Of a stretch of 24,273 nt of DNA, positions 1 to 10,400 are shown piece by piece. The stretch is taken from assembly GCA_009801015.1 (NCBI GenBank), contig VHZZ01003028.1:49107-73379 (forward strand). The letters run 5' to 3'. How positions within the stretch are numbered: the first letter of the stretch is position 1; each line of letters opens with the position of its first letter. A model generated the notes under the pieces. It saw only the letters and a program-made list of their open reading frames with translations. It made no database searches and was not told the DNA's origin. Source of the stretch: Silene noctiflora (Eukaryota > Streptophyta > Magnoliopsida > Caryophyllales > Caryophyllaceae). The position numbers and the translations under genes were made by a program.

Positions 1-673
1 CTTCCAGACTCTGACTTAAAAAGACACAGACTAACTCGACAGAGTAAGTCCTACTCGGTCGAGTCACTAAAGGCATGGAAAACCGTAGTATTACATAAAC
101 AATACATATTCTGGTGTGAGACAACATTACATAACAATATTGTAAAACAATTCCTATTAATAACTACCTTATGACTTTTATGTGTCAACTTTATATTACC
201 GTGATCCATTTTATAGAGATAAGAGACCAGCCGTATAAATAAGGGTTGTGCTTTTTCACTTATGGATTTTACTCTTTCACATACACCTTTTACAATTATA
301 CCCTTGTCATTTTTTCCTCCCTCAAGTCATTTGATTTTTTTCATCTCCCTTTTCTTCACCTCCCTCCAATAACCTACTTCGTCCAACCACATTCCGAGCC
401 ACCCGTACACCAGCCGATCATGCCTCAATGTATGTGAAATAGTGTAAAGGTTTGGCCACTGATTTACTGCACCACCAATCCATATTTTGACATACAAGTA
501 CTGCGACTGATATTTGTCCAGGAAATTAGTACTTCCTATCTTATCGCCCCACCAATCAAATCTTCGTTGCATCATGCTTTTCGTGTGGCCACTGATCTTT
601 TGTCAACGAAATTGCTATTGTTCACACAAATAATGAATACCATTATGTTTACTTACTTCCTGTCAATAACCAT

Positions 674-726
674 AAACCCTAATTAATAAATTACATATAT
701 CAATTTCACTAATTGATAAACCCTAA
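674..726 (+). promoter_or_regulatory. Pair of telo-box motifs (AAACCCTAA)
   Basis: Two exact AAACCCTAA strings lie at 674-682 and 718-726, each preceded by AT. Telo-boxes are known in promoters of plant genes active in dividing cells, usually close to the transcription start. Here they sit about 540-590 bp before the ATG, so a role is uncertain. Confidence 0.3.
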
Positions 727-1070
727 TAATATAATTGCTAAACGACTAAATTATTTCACTAATAGAGGAATTATATTCCATTGTTCAAGTTTTTAGAGCA
801 TATAGATTTGATTTTGGGAAAAAATGTACATATAAAACTTATTGTTTAAGCTAGAAAAAAAGGTATGATGCGGAAAGTTAATGAAAAAATGTATATGAAA
901 GACTAAAATCCGTATATGAAAAAGTAATTCCGATAAATAAATAACCTAATTTGTGATTAGAGAGTACTAAGTAACATTAACAATGACCCAAATAAGACCT
1001 CCTGAAGGAGTCCTAATATTCCCATGTACCCATTAAACAAATCAATAAAGTCCTACATTCTCACTTGACC

Positions 1071-1105
1071 AACACAAACACAAACACAAACACAAACACA
1101 AACAA
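1071..1105 (+). repeat. Hexanucleotide microsatellite (CAAACA)n
   Basis: About five tandem copies of a CAAACA unit lie in the probable core promoter or leader, about 160 bp before the start codon. Length polymorphism between accessions is likely. Confidence 0.8.
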
Positions 1106-1262
1106 CACTACTTTATCCCCCCTTCCCTTCCCTTTTGCTTAATACTGTCAGTTACCACACTCCTCACTTTCCTCTTTCCATCACTCCCAAAGATCCCCAT
1201 CATTTCTAGGTTTTAAATTTTAATCAATCAAATTAGGGATTTCGCTCAAAGCTTCCGCAACA

Positions 1263-1473
1263 ATGGCGCCCAGAGTACAAGACAACTGGGAACGCCTCGT
1301 ACGCGCGACATTCCGTCGCGAACAACTTCGCACTTCCGGCACCGGTCACGAGCGTCACCCTAGCGGTCTCGCTGGTGCCGTACCGCCGTCTCTCGGCCGT
1401 ACTTCTAATATCGACGCTATTTTACAGGCTGCTGATGAGATTCAAGCTCAGGATCCTAATGTCGCTCGCATTT
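1263..1473 (+). CDS. CALS10: Exon 1: start codon, cytoplasmic N-terminus (residues 1-70)
   Basis: Starts MAPRVQDNWERLVRATFRRE and ends ...DPNVARI plus one base of a split Leu codon (T|TG). The donor is GTACGT. It carries the GSL8-like GLAGAVPPSLGR and the DAILQAADEIQ segment that opens the Vta1-like region. This exon is markedly richer in CpG than the rest of the gene. Confidence 0.95.
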
Positions 1474-4400
1474 GTACGTTGTTTTGATAATTTTATTTGA
1501 ATTTTGTTGTTTAATTGTTGATTTTACATCGCCGAGTTATGTTATGTTATCTTGACTCTGTTGTAAGTGTCGGACACAGTACTTTTAGTGTTGTCGTTTT
1601 ATGTTTTGGGAATTAAGGGAGGTGTCGGAATGTTGGATGCGTGTTACGCGGTTATCGTTTAATGTTTAATCTCGTACTTTATGGCTTTATGCTCTATAGA
1701 ATAGGTCGTATTTCTTGTAAGTGTATACGACGATGTTTAGTACTTCTTCGGATAGTTGTGTTGGATATTGATAAGTGCACTGAAAGTGAAGTGTTTGGAG
1801 TAAGATAAAGTTGTGAATCTGGTACGGAGTATTTGATTTTGTAGTTATTAGGCTACTCCGATTTGATTTTGTAGTATGTGAATCTGGTTCTTTATGCTCT
1901 GTAGAACAGGTCGTTTTTTTAAAAGTTATTATCTTACTCTGACTCTGTTGTAAGTGTGGGACAAGATGCAGTGTCCGTTACTTTTCGTGTTATTGTTTTA
2001 TGTTTTCGAATAAATTGAGGTATTGGAGTGTCGTGCTGGATATGTGATGCGCGGGTAAGGTGAAGTGTTGGAGTAAGATAACTAAGGTTGTGAATCTGGT
2101 ACTTTATGCTCTGAAGAATAGTTTTTATTTCTGTTGTGGTAGTGGTGGTTGAAGGTTTGAGAAATCGATGACTATGAAAACTACGTAACGTATTATGGAC
2201 TATTATCTTTTGTTCAGACATTTTTGGTTTGAAAGTGGATTTTTGTTGAATGTTTTTAGTTTGTGTGACCGTTGAAAAATTCATGTAAACTGCAAATTGG
2301 TAGAAATCAGCAGAATTGTACTGTGATGAATGTCAAGTATTGATAGTGTACGTTGTGGAGGTGAAATCCATTGTGGCATTTGAATGTTTGAGAAATTTAT
2401 GAATACGAAGGACTACGTATCATTTTATGGACTATTATCATATTATCCCCAAATTTTATTCTGTAGGTTTGAGAAATCGATGACTGTAGAAGAGTAGTCC
2501 GGATCTTTTTGTTCCCAATTTTATTGTCTCTTCTCAATCGTAGTTTTTCGCAAATTAATGGTCCCCTTTTTATTTTTAATAAGGAGGAAGAGTGAATTTC
2601 CAACATAGCTTCTGTTTAGGTGCTCTTATTAATCCCGACAGTTATATTGTCTATTTTTCCTTTTAAATTAGCGGTAAAGGTAGTATTTGATCACTATTTC
2701 TTGAAGAATACCAAAATAGAAAGTAGGACGATAAAAGTGGGATGGAAAGAGTATCCTTTTAGTTTGTGTGGTCGTCGCGAAATTCGTTTAAGTAACAACT
2801 TGGTAAGAATCAGGAGAACTTCACTGTCATGAATGCAGAGCATTGATAGCGTACATTTTGAAGCGTCTTTGATGTTTGGAGTTATCAAGGGTTCCAGCTT
2901 TGTGTTTTCTGGAGTCGCCTAAACCTAACTACGAATTTTCAAAAATCAGCGGAAGTTGCACTTCTAGTCCAACCCAAAGCTTGAAATGTTTTGGAGCAGT
3001 CTAGTAGTTTACCCCTCAATTTGAAGGGGAAACCCTCTTTGAGTCAAGCGGCAAAATTGCACCACTAAGAATCTTTAATTGTCTTGATTTAGTTACATGT
3101 AGATACATAACGGAGAAAAAAATGTATCCTGATGAATTCTTTATGTGCTTTTAGTGTGTGAGCAGGCGTATACTATGGCGCAAAATTTGGATCCAAACAG
3201 TGAAGGTAGAGGTGTTCTCCAGTTCAAGACTGGTTTGATGTCTGTAATTAAGGTATCAATCTACTATCATTTGTCTAAATAATTCTTGATATGTTTGGAA
3301 GTGGTTTGATATTAGTGGTTTTTGTACATGCTTAAGGTTTTAATATACTTGTCCTAGTTTATCTTATGATGTGAATTCTGCTAACTGGTGTATGCTTCAG
3401 CAAAAACTTGCAAAAAGAGATGGTACTCAAATAGATCGTAATCGTGACGTCGAACGTCTTTGGGAGTTTTACCAGAGGTACAAGCAAAGACACAGAGTGG
3501 ATGATATTCAACGTGAAGAGCAGAAATGGCAGGAGTCAGGAGTCTTTAGCACGAATTTTGGAGAGTAAATGCCAATTCACTATTCTTTGCCTAATGTCGT
3601 TTTCTGTTCCGTTTTTGTGTTCTTATTATAGCCGAGAATGTGCTGTAGAGTTGTCATTGTTGATGTGCCCACAACTTTTCTCTGTCAAATGGCTGTTGAA
3701 ATCCTTTGCACTTATTTTGCCATGGAGTAGCATGTGACTGTCTTGTTTTCGGTTGAAGGTCGCATAGAAAAAAAGTATCTTATATTACTGCAAAAGGACG
3801 TGCATTGCAGATCCCCTTACCGTGCTGGAAGCGGAAGCCTCTTTAGAGGCATTGGTGTAAAGAAGTAATGCCTTTTCTTTTTTTGGTTGGATTGAAGGCA
3901 GAAGTTTCTTGCTAATGTTGCCATGGTAGTTTTATGATTATGTTGCTACATTTGAAACGGTATGTATGTGGATTTTGCCCAATTCAGAATGAAAGGTATG
4001 TTAGCCTTTTGCTTAGAAAAAGAAAAAAAAAACTTAAATTACGATATTTAATTAATAAATACTTGGAATATGATTTTTGTACACTAATTACATATGTGTG
4101 ACATGTAATGTGCGACAAATGACATATTGACAAAATAATAGTCCACACTAGATAAAATGGACCATGTTAAATGGGTGGTGTTTTGATATTTTTTTTTTGT
4201 CATTTTAATATGTTAAAATGGACAAAATGATTAAAAAGAAAAAGTGTGCACTTGGGAAGTGCATGTGTAAGAAGCTTTTGGGAAGAATACGTACAGGGAT
4301 AATTCAGTTATTTGGTCAAATGGTCCACATTTATCAGTAATGATTGGCTGACTAGAGTTTGACATTACTGTCATACGTTTGTATGGTGGTGATCAGTTGA

Positions 4401-7400
4401 CCCCCTCAAGGTCATACCTCTAGGGTGACACTCTTGGTCAATGAATTGATTTATTGTATACCGAAAAGGGAAATGAAAGAAAAATCTAAGCTGCTGTTTA
4501 AGTTATTAATCTGGTGGCCTAGTATGTAGAATGCCATGCAGTACATACAAATTTGTTACCTTTTGTTGGATAATTAGTTTATTAGAGGCAATTGCATTCT
4601 GAAAGCATATTTTAAAGCAAACCTTAATTGCGATATTCTTTACTAAACTTTTAGCCTTTTGGAATTAGAAATTTTGTTTTCGGGAATTGCTCCTTATGAT
4701 TCCTCTTAATGTGCTAATGCTGAGGCTGGTATAATTAGCTTCATTAAAAAGGTGTGTATTTTGACGTTCGCATTATCAACCCGTAATGCAAAGCTAGGAG
4801 CCATGCAATGAAGTTTTCTTCTTTGACTAAAGGAATTCGTGGGATGATTATCTAAAGGGGGCCTCTACAAATATGTGTATTTTTGATGGTATTAGCTAGT
4901 CAATGACGTAATGCTCCTTCCTCGAAGAGAAGGATGAAAAATGTAAGGCTGACTGTTCCTGTGGTCTTCCTATGACGTGCGTGGAAGCATGAAAGTTCTG
5001 TTGAGTTCTTGTTCCGCTTGAGTTAACTTTGAGGGGGTCCTTAGTTTAGAATAGTGAGCCTTGAATGAGGCATTAGCCAAAACAACTTGCATTTTAGATG
5101 CGCTTTTTAGATAAGGCCTACCTAACGAGGCTCACCAGTATGCACTTTCCATATCTTTTTCTTTTAGATCTTTAATTACGGTTACTCCTTTACATGTTGG
5201 CCAACTCGAAAACTCTTAAACGGGTATTGTTGCCAGAAATTATTTGAAAAATACAATTTTGTTACCAAAACTAGGGTGTCTTGCGTTGAAAAGGCGCTAG
5301 CCTTCGCCTTGCCTCGTCGCCTTGGCCCTTAGCACCTCTGTGCACCTTGCCCCTCTACAAACTAAGAGGTGGTCGTTTCGCTCCTTAGGAAATGGGGAAC
5401 AAGTTCTCAGCTTACTTACTAAGATATAATTAGGCTGAACAGACCTTTATGGTCTCTTCTTGGTGCGTAGTGTTCATTTTCTGCGCGTCAGTTGGCTACT
5501 TGGTTGCAATCTTATGGCATAGAGGTGGTCGTTTTGTGGAATGGGAAGTTCTAATTTCCTTGTGAATATTTTTTTTGGTTATGTTTAAGTAGTCTTGCAT
5601 AGCTATTGATATTGTATTAAGGAAGTTAACAGAGTAAAACATAAGCTCTTTTGCTATTGTCCATTTTTAAGTGCTGTAGTTTTTCTAGTTGCTCTCCTTC
5701 CATGCTAGTAAAAATCTAGGCAACGAGAGTGCTATTTAAAAATTTTGACGGTCCCATGAGGCTATATGAGTTGTACTTATGGTGCAATGATTAATATCGA
5801 ACCAATATTAAGTTGTATGTGTGTCAAATTCTTAACCTCTTGGGTTCCTTACTAGATTTCTTGTTCACGTCAACAATGACAAGTTTACCTAGCGCCTCAA
5901 TAGCTCCTGCCAACTTTTGGTGGAACTTCCTCACATGCACAAACTTAGGAGGTTTTTTTCACACGCCCCATAGTGTAAATTTACTAAGATATGCGTCAGT
6001 CTGCTGTAATTTTACAATATGAGAAGCATAGTTAGTGACAACTTTATTTATCATATTTCAAAGTTAAAGAATAAAAAGTCTTTCGCTCCTTAGGAAATGG
6101 GGAACAAGTTCTCAGCTTACTTACTAAGATATAATTAGGCTGAACAGACCTTTATGGTCTCTTCTTGGTGCGTAGTGTTCATTTTCTGTGCGTCAGTTGG
6201 CTACTTGGTTGCAATCTTATGGCATAGAGTAATTAATAATTCTCTTTCTTAGAAGTATTCGTCATATAATTCTCATCAGTTCTGTATTGATTTTCATCCC
6301 TCGCGTGGATTAGTTGCTTGAATGGAAAATGATATTATTGTTGTTCTCACTCGTCAACATTACAACAAACTAAATTTTGTATTGTGCTATTACAGATTGG
6401 TGGAGAGGAGGAAAATATTTGCTACTTTAAGGGCTCTGGTCGAGGTGATGAAAGCCTTAAGCAATGATGCAGCTCCCGAAGTAGGAAGACTAATTATGGA
6501 GGAGGTATGGCTCCTATCCCTGGTGTATAGTATTTGGTTTCGGAACCCTTTATGTTAGAGTATTGGGGGGAACTTTGATGTTTCCTCCTGATTTTTTTCC
6601 TACTCAGTTGCGGTCTTGTGCTTGGGATACCTTCATGGGGATGGGTTAGAGGATATTTACCCAAGTTTGCAGACATGTTTTGTTGTTTGTCGGTCTAGAT
6701 TCTAGAGCAACGAATTTCTCTTTTGTAAAATGATTTTTTCCGTTGAATATGCTCATGTTTTAAATTTTTCTAATTCACATTTTTGTGGTTACCTGTTGCT
6801 TCTCATTGTGGTCCCAGTTAAGAAGAGTTGAAAAATCAGATGCGTCTGGGGAGCTGATTCCGTACAACATTATTCCATTGGAAGCTCCATCTTTGACCAA
6901 TGCCATTGGTGTTTTTCCAGAGGCAAGAATTAACCACTCGCTCTTAGAAGTTTTTGTTCTGTTTATCACAATAGTTGTCTTTCAGCTGTATTCCAGATCA
7001 TTGTGTCTTCTACAGTTTCTTTTTGGGGACTTTCCCCTTCAATAATGAATTATGATTTGGGCGAATGCTTGTATTGTTATATCCGGACATTCTATATGCT
7101 ATATTTGCACCTCATCAGTAATGCTAATTGTTAACTTTCTGCTGTCTGTGTTTCCCCTTCTGTGTTCCATCCTTTTTGCTATTATTAATCCAAGTCCTAT
7201 TTACTGGCTTTTCTGATCAGGTTAGAGCTGCTATATCTGCTATTATGTATGCTGAAACCTTTCCTAGACTTCCTGCTTCTTTTGAGGTTTCTGGCAAGCG
7301 AAATTTGGATATGTTTGATCTTTTGGAATTTGTCTTTGGTTTCCAGGTTTGTCCTGACTTTTATCTAATTTTGTATATGAGATTGTTGTGCTTGTTATTG

Positions 7401-10400
7401 CTTTGATAAATTTTTATTTACTTTTGCTTGCATCATGATTTTTTTTTAATTGACTTGTTCTAGCTTATCTCTCTATTTCTCACTTTGGTCTTTAGTAAGG
7501 GGTAACTCTAAAGCTTATGAATTTTATCTGATGGGTGACAGGAGTATTTGCATGCTCTTGATTAGTTCTTGTGATTGTTTGGATCCTCAATCTATATTCT
7601 GTATGTGTTCAATTAGAGAACTGTATAACCGTAGTGTTCTGATACAAAAGCAGGTTTTGGATGTCTCTGGGGCAAAAGCCTCTCTTGTGGTGGAACTGGA
7701 AACGGCTACACGATGCATGTCATTTCCTAAAATGTCAAAATTTTCATGACTTGTCTGTTGTTCCTTGACATTTTAGGGAAATGACATGTCAATCTATATT
7801 CTTTATGTTTGCAATTAAAGAAATGTATAACCGTAGATTTCTGATACAAAAGCAGGTTTTGGGTGTTTCTGTGGCAAGAGCCTCTCCTTAAAATGTCAAA
7901 ATTTTCACGACTTGTCTGCAGTTCCTTGACAGTGAAGGAGAAAAGTGAAAACGTCATGAATTCTTTAGGATTATATTCTGCTTTGGTAAGAGGGGAGGGG
8001 GTGTTGGCTGACTCTGTTTTGTGTTGTTTTTTACAATGTTCTTACTACATATCTATTCTTGAGTTTTTTTATTTTTTTTTTTTATTTTTTTTTTTTGCAG
8101 AGGGATAATATAAGAAATCAACGTGAAAATGTCATCCTTGCTATTGCAAATGCACAATCTCGCCTGGGTTTGCCAGATGAGCGTGATCCTGTGAGTGGTA
8201 TTTTTTTTTCTGCTGTCAAAGAGTCGTATGCGTTTTGTTTACCATTGAAAGCATTCTTACTCAATTTGTTGACCTTGATAATGTTCCTTTGGTTTTGGTA
8301 CTATTGCTATCTGAATTAATTTTTTTTCTGTCTAATGAACCTTAAGTTCAGAATTTTTGGTTAATGATTCTCTGTGACATTGCATATTGGCTGACCTCCA
8401 ATCTGTCTTTAAAACAAGCCTTTTTTTTTGTTGTCGTAAAATGAGAAGACCAATTCATTACGGTGAAACATGATGTAATAGATTATGTGAAAGTTGCTTT
8501 TTGATGCCGTAGCCTTTTCAACCTTCCCAAAATACCATGTCTATGTATGCCATTTTCTGTCTAAGGCTTGGTGCCTCTTGATCATAAACTTTTATTGTTA
8601 ACTATCTAGGTTAAGACTGATTAAGTTAATGCTTTTTCTTATAACTTTATATATCTTTGCCTGTAGTATATGACGGTATCACCTATGTTTCCGCTTCATT
8701 TGGTCAAGTGTTTTGATATGATCTGCATGTTAGCTGCAGTTTATTTGATTGTAGTATGATTATTTTTTGTGTTTAATCCTGCCATTATAGCAGATCTTCT
8801 TTGTAAATTTATATTTGTGCTTTATGCTTTTGATGGTTTCTTCTGGCATTGACAGAAAATAGATGAGAAGGCTATCAACGAGGTTTACAAGAAGGTCCTG
8901 GACAATTACTTTAGATGGTGCAAATATCTGCGGATACGAATAGCATGGAACAGGTCTGTAAACTAACCATTGCCCCAGATATTTTAGATTTTTAGATAGT
9001 GACATCATCCCCTATAACTAACTACCTTTTTCCCTTCAGCTCTGATGCAATTACTCGGGAGAGGAAACTTTTTGTTGTTTCTCTGTACTTCCTTATTTGG
9101 GGGGAGGCTGCCAATGTTCGGTTTATTCCTGAATGCATTTGCTACTTATTCCACAATGTAGGTCTCTTTGGATCTGTTAAGTTTTTCTTTTACTTTGTTT
9201 TTCTAGTAGGTACTTTTTTTCTAGATGTGATATAATTGGATGTCTAACTTTTGCTAAGGGTTTTACATGAACATATTTGGTATTTGAAATTAAGTTGGTG
9301 GCTTGCAGATGGCAAAAGAGTTAGATGCAATCTTGGATCACGGAGAAGCTTATTTTGCTGAAAGCTGTAGAACTGAACATGACTCTGTCTCTTTTCACGA
9401 GAAAATTATATGTCCTATTTACGAAATACTGTCATTGGTAAGTGAGCTATTCCAGTTTGTTGTCTGTATCACCCAGTGAAAAAGTTCATTTTCTTGTGAG
9501 ATTAGTGGAAAGTGGAAACTGTTGAGAAATAATTGGTAAACTCGTGAACATTATTATTTTTATTTTTATTTTTTTTAACTTAATTCTTCATGTTGTTCCT
9601 GATGTGGTAGGTTTATTACACCTTGATTTTGGTTTGCTTTTCCACTTTAATTTGGTATCTTGTGTCGTCATTTACTTTCATCGTTTCACAATTGTTTCAT
9701 TACTTGGTGTATCTAGTGATTGCTTGGTTCAAATATTCCGAAAGTCTCAGCTTTGACGTGCTTATTAGCGTTCATATTCTAACAAGTACTTCTCCTTTAG
9801 TCAGTGTAATTTTTGTACAGAACATTGATACTTCCATTATTGGTTGTTGACCTCCGTACAACAACGACAACAACATTCTTTCTGGTTGCTTTAGGGATCT
9901 TGCAAATAGCGGGGTAAGTGGGGTTCGATTATGCGGCCTTACCCTTGTGTCAACAATTCCAAATGATCTAAAAATGAAAATAACGTCGAGAGAACATTGA
10001 ATGTCCGCTACTTCTCAATTAAAAGAATGTAAGAAACTTAGCCAGGTTAACGAGCCATTTTGCGTTATTCATTCATTATTCAAAACCAAAGAATAACGAG
10101 TCTTTCTCTTTAAAAACTATTTGTTTTTCTCTCTTCTTTCTTCTTACTTTTTTAGTCTTTTTTCGAGACATTGCGGGTCTTTCAAGTTTCACTTTGTTTT
10201 TGACTATTTACTTGTTCCTTATTTAAAGCTAAGTTTGTGTTGCTGGAGTTTTAATGCTGTCATAGTGTCACTCGACTAGAAGCAAAGATTTACAGGGGAT
10301 TTTAGGATGCTCTTACATGCCTGTTTCTCTTTAAGAATATAATTGGCAAATTCACAGGGGCTTTTCGAATGTCGTTGCCGGTTTTTATATCATTTGGGAT

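Larger units (their letters stand above)
1..1262 (+). promoter_or_regulatory. Upstream region and 5' UTR of the callose synthase gene
   Basis: This stretch holds no convincing gene; the short open frames in it (for example 327-575 minus) match no family I know. It is AT-rich to about 1050. It then turns pyrimidine-rich (runs near 1117-1136 and 1162-1188) up to the start codon, which resembles the Y-patch and leader of TATA-less plant promoters. Transcription probably starts within the last 200 bp, but that is inference. A TATAAATA string at 234-241 lies about 1 kb upstream and is unlikely to serve this gene. A TTGACC W-box core is at 1065-1070. Confidence 0.5.
3565..6395 (+). other. Intron 3 (2,831 bp)
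   Basis: GTAAAT...TTACAG. No coding content is recognised. It holds a SINE-like tail (3789-3870), a 149-bp near-identical repeat pair (5376-5524 and 6081-6229) and AT-rich filler. A GCC/CTT-rich stretch at about 5290-5355 resembles a motif common in plant intergenic DNA, but I cannot classify it. Confidence 0.85.
7347..8100 (+). other. Intron 6 (754 bp)
   Basis: GTTTGT...TTGCAG, with a long T-rich tract (about 8066-8097) before the acceptor. It contains a diverged tandem duplication and a hairpin, listed separately. Confidence 0.9.

Noticed and set aside
234-241. TATAAATA as TATA box of the gene
   Set aside because: It is over 1 kb upstream of the start codon with no evidence for a leader of that length.
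327-575. 82-codon open frame on the minus strand upstream of the gene
   Set aside because: The product matches no family I know, there is no supporting context, and the region is AT-rich non-coding in character.
5290-5355. GCC/CTT-rich stretch resembling a common plant intergenic motif
   Set aside because: Too short and imperfect to assign to any element family from sequence alone.
8066-8097. Long T-rich tract as a terminator or retroelement poly-A scar
   Set aside because: It directly precedes the exon 7 acceptor and is adequately explained as its polypyrimidine tract.
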